A stretch of DNA of 64,000 bases from Piezodorus guildinii (GCA_023052935.1 CM041298.1:17715371-17779370); one strand, 5' to 3'. Shown: positions 1-10,994, counted from the stretch's first letter. Numbers and translations are program-made. The notes: generated by a model not told the origin, from the sequence alone.

Positions 1-60
1 CAACCTGTTATTCTTAAGGGACCCAGCTCCAGAATAATTTTATTTTATATTTTATTCTTT
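1..60 (+). mobile_element. LINE 3' tail (fragment)
   Basis: The segment carries a run of the type 'ttcttaagggacc..agctccagaataa', which matches the 3' ends of the LINE copies at about 38690-38730 and 51030-51090 (GGGAC..GTCCCAGAATAAAG). It is cut by the window start. Confidence 0.5.
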
Positions 61-150
61 TCTAATTAAACTTGAATAGGCTACGTTTAGGATTTCTACA
101 GTAGCGCCGTTCGATTAGCCAAAATAGCAATAAAGTAACGTTAAATGAAC

Positions 151-180
<30 letters not shown>
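61..180 (+). mobile_element. SINE family 1, 3' part with poly(A)
   Basis: The sequence matches the right-hand part of the full SINE at 44024-44317: a GGATAGGCAAAATTTAG-like segment, then CGTCCGATTAGCC, then GTGACGTTAAAT, all diverged. It ends in a run of about 28 A. The tRNA-like head is missing. Confidence 0.6.
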
Positions 181-185
<5 letters not shown>

Positions 186-1519
186 AAATAAACGTCATTC
201 TATTACACACTGATTTAAGAGTTTAATTAATTTAATTTAAGAACCATTATCGAGAAATAACATGGCTAATATAGATATAAAATGGCACTTCCATCAAGGC
301 GATTATGTTGAAAAGGTTGCTGCAACATTCCATATATTTTTATTTTAAATAATAACAAATAAAAAGGGTATTGGGTTCAGTATAAATAGAGAATTGTTTT
401 CATTGAAAAAAGTATTTTTTTGGAGTGTATAATACAACAAGTTTGACAAGCTCTAGATCTGTTGTTTTTTTTTTTTTTTTTTCTGTAAGGGATGAAGAAA
501 GTAAAGAACAACTAACAATCTGATATTTAGATTTTATTTCACTTTCTCATCTGAAAAGTTCAATATAATGATAGTGATATAATATAAACAGATATGTTCT
601 ATTTTAACAATCTTATTTATTGTATTTCCTAAATTATAGTCTTAGATAATCGGTAGGAATAATTTGGAGTAAGTCTAGTAACCAATATTTAAATTTTGTC
701 GAAGTTTCAGCACAAACATGTGTCATCGTCAGGGATGTACAGATCAAGTTGAAACTCAGAGTTGAGAGTTTTTGCTTGGAATGGTTCATTATATAGAAAA
801 AACGACTATTATCAAGGTAAAACAATAAACGTGCAACTCTAGATATTGAATAGAAACGCTGATATACAAAAAATACTATGGGACATTCCTAACGAACTTA
901 ATATTTATATTTTTCGACAAATCGTAATTTTTTCATTAAGAAAACACATACAAGTCCTTAATAAAAAACGCTTTGGAAAATTCAAAACTTTCTATAATTC
1001 GAATTCCCTAATCCATTTCTGGTGAGAAATATAAATAAAAAAAATACTATATAATTTCACTAAAGTACATCCTTACTTAATAAATTTAAGATTACAATTT
1101 TAATTTACAACAAGATAACTTCAAGTTTATCTAGATCACTACAAAATATCTTCATTTGAGATATGCTAAAAATCTCTTAACATTGAAACATTAGTTTTCA
1201 GTTTAAAGATAGTAATAACAGGGAGAATAAATTTTGAGCCGAAATACAATATTAAATGAGATATGGAGTACCGATATTCTTGGCAATTTATGCTAACTAC
1301 AGTTGCGTTGCTATTTTTAACAACCCTAGTCATAAACATTGGTTCAACATTAACAAATTACATGTGAGACGTCGTGACTAATTGTTTTAAATTATCACCG
1401 CAAAAAATAAAGCAATCGCACAAACAAACAAAAAAACATAAAATATCATAATTTTCAAGATATTTTAATATTTTCACTATTAAACTCATTGAGGAAAAGT
1501 ACCGTATACATAAAATAAA
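181..1519. other. AT-rich stretch, no gene seen
   Basis: No open frame shows coding character. Around 695-735 there is a worn match (GAAGTTTCAGC, then GTGTCATCGTCAGGG) to the arm of the foldback elements at 9899 and 30192. Confidence 0.5.
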
Positions 1520-1925
1520 TCTGTAGTGCGTAAGACACGACTTTAGCTAACCTCCGTTTTTAAATTAAATTTAAGAACGTTAAAATAAACTTAAATAAAG
1601 TTAATAAAGTTCAAAAATATGTTGGCACTTTTCTACTTTAGTTGCTTATCAAATTCATTCAACTTGTACAATTGCCAGTTTTATTTCAATGCCTACAAGA
1701 TGAAAGGGTTATCTTCTTTGAATCTACAAAGTTGAAGGTACTTTAGAGAAAGAAAATTAAAATTAACAGCATTTAAAACCAGCCAGACTATTTAAAACAA
1801 AATAAAACCATTTAAGTTTATATCGGTAAAGGGACATTAATAAAAATGGTTAGAGCCGTTTTTTATAAAATCGTAAAAAGGTGCAAAACGCATGGTATAA
1901 AATGGCTTTTCGAATATTTAAAGAA
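1520..1925 (+). mobile_element. Repeat family A, old truncated copy
   Basis: The left end aligns with the family A left end (GTGCG..ACACGACTTT..CTTACCTCCG, here with substitutions). The copy continues through the family A blocks for GTACTTTAGAG, AGCCGTTTT and GGTGCAAAACGCATGGTATAAA. The right half with the TG run and the palindrome is missing. Confidence 0.65.
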
Positions 1926-2181
1926 AAACAAAAATAAAAATGTGATATGTGAGAACATATATTAAAAAAAAAAAAAAAAAAAAAATCAAGCAGCTTGGTC
2001 AGAATCCATTCTTATAATATAACAAGTTATTATGTTTCTAGTTAACTAAAAATAATTAAACTTATATGTTTAGATATTTTTTTAGTAATTTGACATTTAA
2101 AAGCTACATATTTTTATCTTAAATAATATGGTCCGAATAAAAATAATATTTTAATTAAAGTTATGATGAAACTGGCAAAGC
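1926..2181. other. AT-rich stretch, nothing recognised
   Basis: It contains a run of A at 1963-1984 and no coding signal. The end (2161-2181) borders the first tandem copy of the triplicated 3' flank. Confidence 0.5.
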
Positions 2182-2999
2182 TAACTTCATAGTAGCGTTT
2201 GTTTTAGAGGTTATATATCTAATTATAAGATTACTAAATAAATATACTTTATGTGCAAAAATATAACTGAATAAAAAAAAAATTAAGTTGTACTGAACCC
2301 TACATATATGAACATTTAATAATTACAAAAGTCAGTTATTTTACACGTAAATACCAATAGTAAAATAAAATACAAGAAATCTTAAATAAAACCCATATGA
2401 ATGAAATTAATTAACAACCACATTATATACATTTTAGGAGTTTTATTGGCTTGAATGAATATTCGCGTTTTGCCAATTTATTTTATTTTATTTATTTATT
2501 TTTTTTAAAACGCTCTAGTTCTGTTGTAGGTACTCGGATTGACATTTTTCGAGGCTTCCATATCCGAAATTAAATGTAAAACATTTTTGTTAAATAACAT
2601 TTGTCGATAGGACCTACCGTTTGGGGGCTGTGTTAATTTGAATGAAAAAAGTCAAGTTAAGCCTATTTTTTTTTAGGGCTTTTTTAAATACACCATTTTT
2701 TTTTCTTTTTTTATCACATCAATGAAAAACATGTTTAATATTAAAAAAAAAAAAAAAATGCAAGAAAGCGTGAGATGAAATCCATATGAATGAAACTGAA
2801 TAACAACCACATTAGTTACCGTGAATGGCACAAGAGATCGCTAGAGCACCTACAGAAGGGCGTTATACCGATAATGCTGTTTTTAGCCTAATTAATATAT
2901 AAATTAAGGATAATATGTCAATAAAGCCTTGAAGTGTTAATACTCCAAAATAAAACAATAATATAATAATAAAACGTAAAATGTTTACCATCCGTTGGC
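2182..2999 (-). repeat. Tandem 3'-flank repeat, copy 1
   Basis: This is the outermost of three direct copies of a segment of about 0.8 kb. It starts at TAACTTCATAGTAGCG and ends at CATCCGTTGGC. It differs from copies 2 and 3 by a small insertion after AGTAGCG and other changes. Read on the minus strand, its end reproduces the last codons (Ala-Asn-Gly) of the gene at 4594-4923, but with TGG in place of the TGA stop. Confidence 0.85.
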
Positions 3000-3804
3000 G
3001 TAACTTCATAGTAGCGTAGAGGTTATATATCTAATTATAAGATTACTAAACAAATATACTTTATGTGCACAAATATAACTGAATTAAAAAAATTTAAGTT
3101 GTACTGAACCATCTATATACGAACATTAAATAATTACAAAAGTCAGTTATTTTACACATAAATACCAAGAGTAAAATAAAATACAAGAAATCTTGAGATA
3201 AAACCCATATGAATGAAATTGAATAAAAACCACATTATATACATTTTAGGAGTTTTATTGGCTTGAATGAATATTCGTGTTTTGCCAATTTTTTTTTTAA
3301 GTGTTTTTTTTTTAACGCTCTAGTTCTATTGTAGGTACTCGGATTGAAATTTTTCGAGGTTTCCATATCCGAAATTAAATGTAAAACATTTTTGTTAAAT
3401 AACATTTGTCGATAGGACCTACCGTTTGGGGGCTGTGTTAATTTGAATGAAAAAAGTCAAGTTAAGCCTATTTTTTTTTTAGGGCTTTTTTAAATACACC
3501 AGTTTTTTTCTTTTTTTATCACATCAATGAAAATTATGTTTAATATTAAAAAAAAAAAAAAAATGCAAGAAAGCGTGAGATGAAATCCATATGAATGAAA
3601 CTGAATAACAACCACATTAGTTACCGTGAATGGCACAAGAGATCGCTAGAGCACCTACAGAAGGGCGTTATACCGATAATGCTGTTTTTAGCCTAATTAA
3701 TATATAAATTAAGGATAATATGTCAATAAAGCCTTGAAGTGTTAATACTCCAAAATAAAACAATAATATAATAATAAAACGTAAAATGTTTACCATCCGT
3801 TGGC
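3000..3804 (-). repeat. Tandem 3'-flank repeat, copy 2
   Basis: This copy of 805 bp is nearly identical to copy 3. It again ends with the minus-strand codons Ala-Asn-Gly followed by TGG, not the stop codon. It holds the same landmarks: CGATAGGACCTACCGTTTGG and CACAAGAGATCGCTAGAGC. Confidence 0.9.
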
Positions 3805-4605
3805 GTAACTTCATAGTAGCGTAGAGGTTATATATCTAATTATAAGATTACTAAATAAATATACTTTATGTGCACAAATATAACTGAATTAAAAAAATTT
3901 AAGTTGTACTGAACCATCTATATACGAACATTAAATAATTACAAAAGTCAGTTATTTTACACATAAATACCAAGAGTAAAATAAAATACAAGAAATCTTG
4001 AGATAAAACCCATATGAATGAAATTGAATAAAAACCACATTATATACATTTTAGGAGTTTTATTGGCTTGAATGAATATTCGTGTTTTGCCAATTTTTTT
4101 TTTAAGTGTTTTTTTTTTTAACGCTCTAGTTCTGTTGTAGGTACTCGGATTGAAATTTTTCGAGGTTTCCATATCCGAAATTAAATGTAAAACATTTATG
4201 TTAAATAACATTTGTCGATAGGACCTACCGTTTGGGGGCTGTGTTAATTTGAATGAAAAAAGTCAAGTTAAGCCATTTTTTTTTTAGGGCTTTTTTAAAT
4301 ACACCAGTTTTTTTCTTTTTTTATCACATCAATGAAAAATATGTTTAATCTTAAAAAAAAAAAAAATGCAAGAAATCGTGAGATAACCTATATGAATGAA
4401 ACTGAATAACAACCACATTAGTTACCGTGAATGGCACAAGAGATCGCTAGAGCACCTACAGAAGGGCGTTATACCGATAATGCTGTTTTTAGCCTAATTA
4501 ATATATAAATTAAGGATAATATGTCAATAAAGCCTTGAAGTGTTAATACTCCAAAATAAAACAATAATAAAATAATAAAACGTAAAATGTTTATCATCCG
4601 TTGGC
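3805..4605 (-). repeat. Tandem 3'-flank repeat, copy 3 (next to the gene)
   Basis: This copy of 801 bp is joined to the intact gene end at 4594-4605. It is presumably the original 3' flank from which the other two units were copied. It overlaps the last four codons, including the TGA stop (complement at 4594-4596). Copies 2 and 3 differ by scattered substitutions and small indels only. Confidence 0.9.
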
Positions 4606-4923
4606 ATTTGGAACTTGCTCTGTTGGTTCCGACATTTCGATACGCAATTTGTTTTCAGCGTTGTTGAGCTCTTTCTCCAACTCTTGGAAGAGAACATCCA
4701 GACGCCGCATGTTCTCCCACATCCTCCAGTGGTTGACCAAGGCATTGGTGACCACCCTCACCATGACGTAGATGACGAGGATGCTGAAGGAGTTCTTGAG
4801 GAGGAAGGAGAAGGACCCGGATACCTCCCGGAGGACGCTGTACAGGTAGAAGTGGACATCCCGCACTAATACAGAATTCTTCCAGACTGCTGAGGAGAGA
4901 GCGGCGAGCCAGAGGAGCAACAT
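4594..4923 (-). CDS. Small membrane protein with coiled-coil tail, unrecognised
   Basis: This is a 109-residue single-exon frame in DNA clearly richer in G+C than its surroundings. Residues 1-14 are hydrophobic (MLLLWLAALSSAVW) and could be a signal anchor. Residues about 40-64 form a second hydrophobic segment (centre SFSILVIYVMVRVV). Residues 71-97 are charged and heptad-like (ENMRRLDVLFQELEKELNNAE), which suggests a coiled coil. The start is the ATG at 4923, because an in-frame TGA lies about 57 bases upstream and a TATA/initiator pair sits just beyond it. I do not recognise the family. It could instead be the last exon of a larger gene, since AG dinucleotides that might be acceptors lie 5' of the ATG. 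The 3' end is triplicated at 2182-4605. Confidence 0.65.
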   Translation of the reverse strand: MLLLWLAALSSAVWKNSVLVRDVHFYLYSVLREVSGSFSFLLKNSFSILVIYVMVRVVTNALVNHWRMWENMRRLDVLFQELEKELNNAENKLRIEMSEPTEQVPNANG

Positions 4924-4972
4924 GACAGGCGGTGGTCTGTATCGAACTGCTGATGTAACTGTCTGATGAAAC

Positions 4973-5003
4973 TGCCTTCATGAAATATTAGAGGGAGCTT
5001 ATA
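4973..5003 (-). promoter_or_regulatory. Candidate TATA box and initiator
   Basis: On the minus strand TATAAGC begins at 5003 and CAGTTT has its A at 4973, exactly 30 bases downstream. This is the spacing expected for a TATA/initiator pair and resembles the arthropod TCAGT initiator. It would give a 5' leader of about 50 bases before the ATG at 4923. The site is inferred from spacing and motif only. Confidence 0.45.
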
Positions 5004-5148
5004 GCTTATTCATACCGAAACGGTGACAGACCAAACAAGTTGTCACGGAAGCCTCAATCAGAATCATGAAAGGAACATGCGGTCAACGAATGACTTACTT
5101 GACACTCGTTGGAGTCTTTTACAGTAATTATTTCAAGTTTTTTTACAT

Positions 5149-5945
5149 TCACTTACCAATGCGAGTATATAGAATATATAGTAAGGGAAAGTATTGTGAT
5201 CGTGCAAAATTTCGGCAAAAAAGGTGTGTGTGTGGTAAGTCCAGCACGAACACGAAAAGTTGTACGAAAGTGAAATTTAATATTTAAGACAACTATACGG
5301 TCGAGACGTTACAGCACTTTTTTACTAAAATCGACTGACCGAAAGGGCTACTTTACTATGCAGTTTGCAATTTTTTACGATATTGATTAAACTTCCTATA
5401 TGGATGTAAAATTTAATGGGCTTTAATATCATGTAGGTTTTATCCTGATTAAAATAGTCTGAAAGGGCTTAAATGCCGATGTTTCAAAATTTCTTCCTCT
5501 TAAGTACCTTTAATTTTGTAGTTTAAATGAAATTGACAATATTATCTGATTAGTATTGCTAAAAAAAGATATAAGTTGAACAAGTTCGATGTCCAACTAA
5601 AGGAGATAACTGCAAAAATATTTTTTAACGTATTTTTTTGTTTTCGAACTTAAGAACAGTAATATACATGTATAAACTGTTGTAAAGTTAAAGATTTTAG
5701 AAAAAATGTTAACTCATACACAATCTTGTGAAAGTTAATGGATAGTGATGAAATGCCGATAAACTAACTGATTATTTTAGATAATAATATAATAGATTAT
5801 TTAATAAAACGCATGTTTCTATTAAAATGGAATGTGAATAATTCTTTAACCATTTTATTTTCGTTTCTAAATTTTTTCAAAAAAAATTTAAATTGATATA
5901 AATAACGAAGTAAGTGAAAGTCGTGTGTTGCGAGCACCAGATTTT
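5149..5945 (-). mobile_element. Repeat family A copy
   Basis: The right-hand palindrome end (TTCACTTAC..GTATATAGAATATATAGTAAGGGAAAG) is at 5149-5192. The left end (GTAAGTGAAAGTCGTGTGTTG..GCACCAGATTTTTT) is at about 5905-5945. Internal blocks are in the usual order but diverged. There is no coding potential. Confidence 0.8.
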
Positions 5946-6019
5946 TTAATACGGTTTTTATTATCATTTAGGGCATTTTTTCCAGAAGTATTGACTGATC
6001 TTAAGTTCAACGCGAAACG

Positions 6020-6150
6020 TTTCCAGGAAAAAAAAGAAAGAGGGGACGCCCACGTAAATATTTGATTTAGGACATAGAAGAATGGAGAAGCATTGTTGGA
6101 GAGGCCTAAGTCCATCTTGGACTGTGGAGCCGGAGAAGAAGAAGTATAGA
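6020..6150 (+). mobile_element. LINE C-terminal fragment
   Basis: Frame-broken translation gives RGRPRKYLI, then DIEEWRSIVGEA and SRRRR. This resembles the conserved RGRP..W..D....W...A tail of insect non-LTR retrotransposons. It is short, interrupted by stops and not functional. Confidence 0.5.
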
Positions 6151-6224
6151 CTCATAATATTCCGTTGGAAAACACAAGATTTTAGAAAAGCAATAAATGA
6201 TGATTATTTTAAAAGTTGTTTTAT

Positions 6225-6425
6225 TCTAATTTTATTTTATTAGCACATAAACTTACGCATTGCAATGAAGGAGGTTATGATGATTCAGTGTTACCACCGT
6301 ACCAAAGTTATTTCCTTCCAAACAACGAGCAAGATTTTAGAAATCATATTACGTACCAAATTGTACATAAGTTGTTTTAAATCCATAACCTAATAATGTT
6401 ATTAACTATATCTCTATTTAGATTA
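6225..6425 (+). repeat. Unclassified dispersed repeat (pair with 34222-34440)
   Basis: The segment shares a diverged series of blocks with 34222-34440: GCATAAACTTA, then GATTTTAG(A)AA, then TACGTACCAAATTGTAC.TAAGTTG. No coding signal or terminal structure is visible. Confidence 0.45.
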
Positions 6426-7045
6426 ATTCCTGAATCTAAAACAGTCGTTTTATTGTAAAATGTTTTTTAGTTCGATTGCAATAAATGATACTCAGTACAT
6501 CATTGAAAATATAAACTAAATATTTATGAGCTAATAATACGAAGGTCTTCACACAAATCTCTTGGAATAACGTGAAGGAAAACGTTTTCATGCACAAGGA
6601 CTTTTGTTGAAAAGGACTTTTGACACGAAGTGCTTTAAGCAAACGAGACAGGACCTGAATATCCTGAGAATAATAAGCACCTCACTTGATCGAGACAAGT
6701 TCAAGTCCCATTTCCATAACGGTTATCGATTCCCAATCAAGTTAAACTCCTTTTTCCATCTCTCGAACGTTTGTGACATAACGATTCGTAAAGCTGACAC
6801 GGGGTCTAAAAATGCCATCCATTTCTGCAGAGGAAACTATTTGACGTATCAATAACTCAGAAGGAAAAGCTAGAGTCAAATCACCAAAAGAGATATCCCC
6901 TAACTCAAGTGATTTATAGTTGATTTATACCAGACGCCTCCGTGACTCGAGGTATTTGAAATACAAACACAAAAAGAAAAGAAAAATAAATTAATAGATT
7001 AAATTCACAAAAAAAAAAAAATCAACTATACTTTATATCCATAAA
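6426..7045. other. No supported gene
   Basis: The stretch 6604-6855 has somewhat higher G+C and an 83-codon plus-strand frame, but it starts with a non-ATG codon and matches no family I know. The rest is AT-rich. Confidence 0.4.
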
Positions 7046-7934
7046 AATCTGGTGCGGGCAATACACGACTTTCACTTACCTCCATTTTTAAAATCAATAA
7101 CAAATTTTCAAATACAGTTAGAGACAAATATACGTGAAACTATTAAAGAATAAATTAAATTAAATTTCTATAGAAACATGTGTTTTATTAAAAAATCTAT
7201 TATATTATTATCTAAAATAATCACTTAGTTTTATCGGCTTTTTATCACACTCTATTAACTTTTAAAAGCTTGTGTATGAGATAACATTTCTTCTAAAATC
7301 TTTAGCTTTCCAACGGTGTATCATACACGTATATTACTGTTCTTATGTTCAAAAACGAAAAATTGCATACAAAATAAAGATTTTTTCGGTTTATACCTTC
7401 AGTTGTTTTTCAAATTCGCTCAACATGCATATTTAGCTCTTATTTATCAATAATAACAAGATGAAATGTTTTTTTAATTTTTTTTTTATAGAAACTACAA
7501 AATTAAAGGTACTTTGGAGAAAGAAAATTTAAAATATCGGCATTTAAGCCCTGTCAGAACATTTTGATCCGAATGAAACCTAAATGATACTAAAGCCCAT
7601 TAAATTTAACATCGATATAGCGAGTTTAATCAAAACCGTTTTTGAGAAAATTATGAAAAGGTGCAATACGCATGGTATAAAGTGGCTCTTCTGGTAAGCT
7701 GATTTTAATGAAAACGGTTTTGTAATATCTCGGGCGTATAGTTGTCTTAAATATGCAATTTCAGTTTCAAAGGACTTTTTGTTTCCGCCCGGGAGTTCAC
7801 ACACATACCGTTTTCGGGACTTGGTTATTTGGACTCAGGGGACCCTAAAACGTTTATTTCCGTTGAAAACTAAAATACGAAAATTTTCACGATCGCAATA
7901 CTTTCCCTTACTATATATAGTAAGTGAAAGTAAA
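7046..7934 (+). mobile_element. Repeat family A, near full length
   Basis: The left end AATCTGGTGCGGGCAA is followed by ACTTTCACTTACCTCC. The right end is CTTACTATATATAGTAAG, then TGAAAGTAAA. The subterminal ACTTTCACTTAC and GTAAGTGAAAGT are inverted repeats of each other. The internal TG/CA run seen in most copies is short here (CACACACA near 7800). It is non-coding and non-autonomous. Confidence 0.85.
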
Positions 7935-8600
7935 AAATGAACTCCCTCAAAATTTGAGGGCTAAAGTTTTAACATACGTAGAATCCGAATAACAAATAAA
8001 AAAAAAAAATCCGTTTGACAGACGTCCGAGACATTCCTCCGGAACTACTGGACCAATTTTTTATCAGCTGGTTATTTTTAAAATGGCGACCGATTAAAAG
8101 TTAATTAAGTTGAAAACTCAGTTATTTCTGAAGATAGAGAAAAAAATTATAAGTGTTTTTTACCGCGAATAATTATATAAAAGAAAAAAAAATTTTACAC
8201 ACAAACACGCTCGTAACTCAGTTATTTTTGACGATAGAGATAAGTAAGTTTAGTTTTAGAATTAGTAAAGCGCGATAAAAAAACAAAACAAAAAAATTGA
8301 AATCTTTCTTCTATATACGCTTGTTATTTTCTAAGATCGAGAAAAAAATTATGAGTGTTTTTTAACCAAAAAAACCGCAAATTTTTTTAATAAAAGGAAA
8401 AAAGAAAAGAAAAAAATTGAAATTTTAAATATAAAAACTCCGTCCATATCTCAGTTATTTTTGAAGATAGAGAAAAACGTGTATTGAGTTTTAGAATCAG
8501 TAGGACGCGAATAATTGTGAAAAATAAAAAAAGAAAAATTGAAAGTTTACATAAAAATACGCCTATAACTCGATTTTTCGATCGCTCTATCACTTTACTA
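7935..8600 (-). repeat. Repeat family C with internal short-period repeats
   Basis: The segment starts with CCTCAAAATTTGAGGG and TACGTAGAATCCGAATA, shared with 18060-18300 and 46640-47290. It then carries several imperfect units containing AACTCAGTTATTTTTGA.GATAGAGA. The same AACT(C/T)AGTTAT unit recurs in the tandem array at 52370-52925. It is non-coding. Confidence 0.6.
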
Positions 8601-8717
8601 ACACTACAAAACCATCCTCTCCCAGCAACCACCATACATCCACGGTCTCCTATAATTTAAATCCCCAGCTCACTTTTGATCATTCCTTTCTTGTCCGCTC
8701 TACTACCCTAGGGAATT

Positions 8718-8726
<9 letters not shown>

Positions 8727-8794
<68 letters not shown>

Positions 8795-8812
8795 GTGTGT
8801 GTGTGTGTGTCC
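8727..8812. repeat. (TA)n(TG)n microsatellite
   Basis: A pure TA run (about 8728-8756) passes into a TG run to 8812. It sits where a family A copy would have its internal TG tract, so it probably grew from that tract. Confidence 0.9.
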
Positions 8813-9332
8813 ATGTGTTATAACTCCGGGAGGGAAACGGTAAGTACTATGAAACTGAAATTTCATATTTCAGACAAATATACGCCAGAGACGTTACAAA
8901 ACCTTTTTCATCAAAATGATCTTTCCAGAAGAGCCACTTTATACCATGCATTATGCACCTTTTTTCGATTTTCTCGAAAACAGTTCCGACGATTTCGATT
9001 AAACTCGCTATATCGATGTAAAATTTAATAGGCTTAAAACGTCATGTAGGTTTCATTCTGATTAAAATGGTCTGACAGGTACCTTTAATTTTGTAGATTC
9101 TATAAAAATAACCATGGTATCTTGTTAGTATTGATAAATAAGAGCTAAATATGCATGTTGAGCGAATTTGAAAAACAACTAAAGGAGAAAACTGAAAAAA
9201 TATATTTTTAATGAAATGTAATGTTTCACTCATTTTTATCTACAACTGTATTGGAAAATTCTTTAATAGATTCTAAAAACGGAGGTAAGTGAAAGTCGTG
9301 TGTTGCCCGCCCCAGATTTTTTTTTATTTCAC
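8813..9332 (-). mobile_element. Repeat family A, palindrome end replaced by microsatellite
   Basis: Family A blocks run from TAACTCCGGGAGGGAAACGG to GTAAGTGAAAGTCGTGTGTTG and CCAGATTTTTTT. The palindrome end expected to the left is missing beyond the TG run. With the plus copy at 7046 it forms an inverted pair around family C. Confidence 0.8.
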
Positions 9333-9762
9333 TGACCACAACCCAGCATAATTTTCTCCCAGATAAATATAGAATAAATGCAACTCGTTTATAAAGTTGT
9401 CCACAAGAACAAGATCTGACACAAATGCCTTTCTCAAGTTAACTGGAAGTTCTTCATTCACACATTCGATTTTTCAAGGACGGGCATCATTATACCTGTA
9501 AAGGTGTAAGTATTTTTTTTTTCGTTTCATTGGTTTTCTTTGAAAACTAACTGGCTAGGCTTGCTTTAAAATCGTTAAGAATGGAACTATATTGGCAGGT
9601 AGCCGTGGCATAAAAAGAGGTTAGAAGGTATGGTATAATACAACAATGAGAATAGAAGTGTATGAACAGGTGTGACGCCTTCTGCTACCGATACACCTGT
9701 GTAGTCCGGACAGCAGCCTGGGGTCTGATCTAATATAAGTCAATATTTTGTTTAATAAAAAT
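9333..9762. other. No gene or repeat recognised
   Basis: About 430 bases of mixed sequence without a coding frame or a match to other parts of the window. Confidence 0.5.
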
Positions 9763-10872
9763 AATCTGGTGCGGCAACACACGACTTTCACTTACCTCCG
9801 TTTTTGAAATCTATTAAAGAATTTTCAAATACAGTTAAAGATAAAAATGAGTGAAACTATTAAAGAACTAATTAAATTGAATTTCTATAGAAACATGTTA
9901 TAGGTGGAATAGTCAGGAATCAGTCATTTTTGAAAAGTTTTTAATTTTGCCAACGTTTCGGCTCAAGCTTGTGAGCCATCATCAGGGCATTACTGAGCAT
10001 GTCCAAGCATTAACTCCAGTTTATGCTTGGACATGGCTCAGTAATGCCCTGATGATGGCTCACAAGCTTGAGCCGAAACGTTGGCAAAATTAAAAACTTT
10101 TCAAAAATGACTGATTCCTGACTATTCCACCTATAATAGTTTCTACAGTCGACTATACACCCTCAATATAGAAACATGTGTTTTATTTTATTACCTAAAA
10201 TAATTAGTTAGTTTTATCGGTTTTTCATCGCTCATTATTAACTTTTACAAGCTTCTGTGTTAGATAATATTTTATATAAAACATTTAGCTTTTCAACATT
10301 ATATTATAAAGGTATAATACTGTTCTTATGTTCAAAATAGAAAAATTGCATTAAAAAATAATTTTCATTTCTCTCCTTTAGTTGGATATCGAATTCGTTC
10401 AACATATATATTTATCTGTTTTTCATCAATGGTAACAAGAAGATGTGGTTATTTTTATAACATCTACAAAATTAAAGAAAATTTTAAATATCTGAATTTA
10501 AGCCCCGTCAGACTATTCCAATCAGAATAAAATCTACATGATATTAAAGCCCATTAAATTTTACATTGATATAGGGAGTTTAATCGCGAGTTTAAACAAT
10601 ATCGTTGGATATTATTTAGGCTCGTCTGGTTAGCTGATTTTGATGAAAAAGTTTCTGCACACCTCGGGCTTATAGTTGTTTTAAATATGAAAATTCAGTT
10701 TCTTAAAACTTTTAGTTTGCGCGCTGGAGTTACCACACACACAGAGCTTTTTGCGGGACAAGTTATTTGGACTCAAAGTGAGCTAAAACGTGAATTTCCG
10801 TTGAAAACTGAAATTCGAAAATTTACACGATCGCAATACTTTCCCTTACTATATATTTCATATATAGATAAG
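9763..10872 (+). mobile_element. Repeat family A, split by a foldback element
   Basis: The left end AATCTGGTGCGGCAACACAC is at 9763 and the right end, with palindrome and AGTGAAAG, is at about 10845-10872. The foldback at 9899-10167 interrupts it and is flanked by a 13-base duplication of family A sequence. Without it the copy is about 840 bp. Confidence 0.85.
9899..10167. mobile_element. Foldback element (long near-perfect palindrome)
   Basis: The arms of about 115 bases mirror each other around about 10018. They contain AACGTTTCGGCTCAAGCTTG, then GAGCCATCATCAGGGC. A short non-palindromic segment (about 10138-10167) follows. The target-site duplication TATAGAAACATGT is at 9886-9898 and 10168-10180. 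The same motif type occurs at 30192-30487, 34490-34700 and 46185-46490. No protein is encoded. Confidence 0.85.
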
Positions 10873-10883
10873 TGAAAGCTTTT

Positions 10884-10945
10884 ATGCATCAATTTCAACC
10901 GAGATACCCTCTCTTAAAGTGGTATTTCGCTTGTTCAAAATGAAA
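10884..10945 (+). repeat. Short segment shared with 22561-22615
   Basis: TTTCAACCGAGAT followed by a CTT..AAG..GATATTT..GCT....TTCAAAA pattern occurs here and at 22561-22615. In both places it lies directly outside the palindrome end of a family A copy. It may belong to a larger parent element. Confidence 0.5.
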
Positions 10946-10994
10946 GTAAAAAAAAAAAATCAATTTCGCCATTAAATCATATTTTGTTTCCGAA

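Noticed and set aside
4655..4981. 108-codon minus-strand frame overlapping the membrane-protein gene
   Set aside because: It is a shadow in another frame. Its Pro/Arg/Leu-rich composition is what the overlapping coding frame would give, and the 4594-4923 frame has better structure.
6604..6855. 83-codon plus-strand frame
   Set aside because: It starts on TTG, shows no recognisable domain and no splice context. The G+C is slightly raised but the support is too weak.
8759..9028. 89-codon frame starting in the TG microsatellite
   Set aside because: The first third is a Val/Cys alternation from (TG)n and the rest is family A sequence, so it is not a gene.
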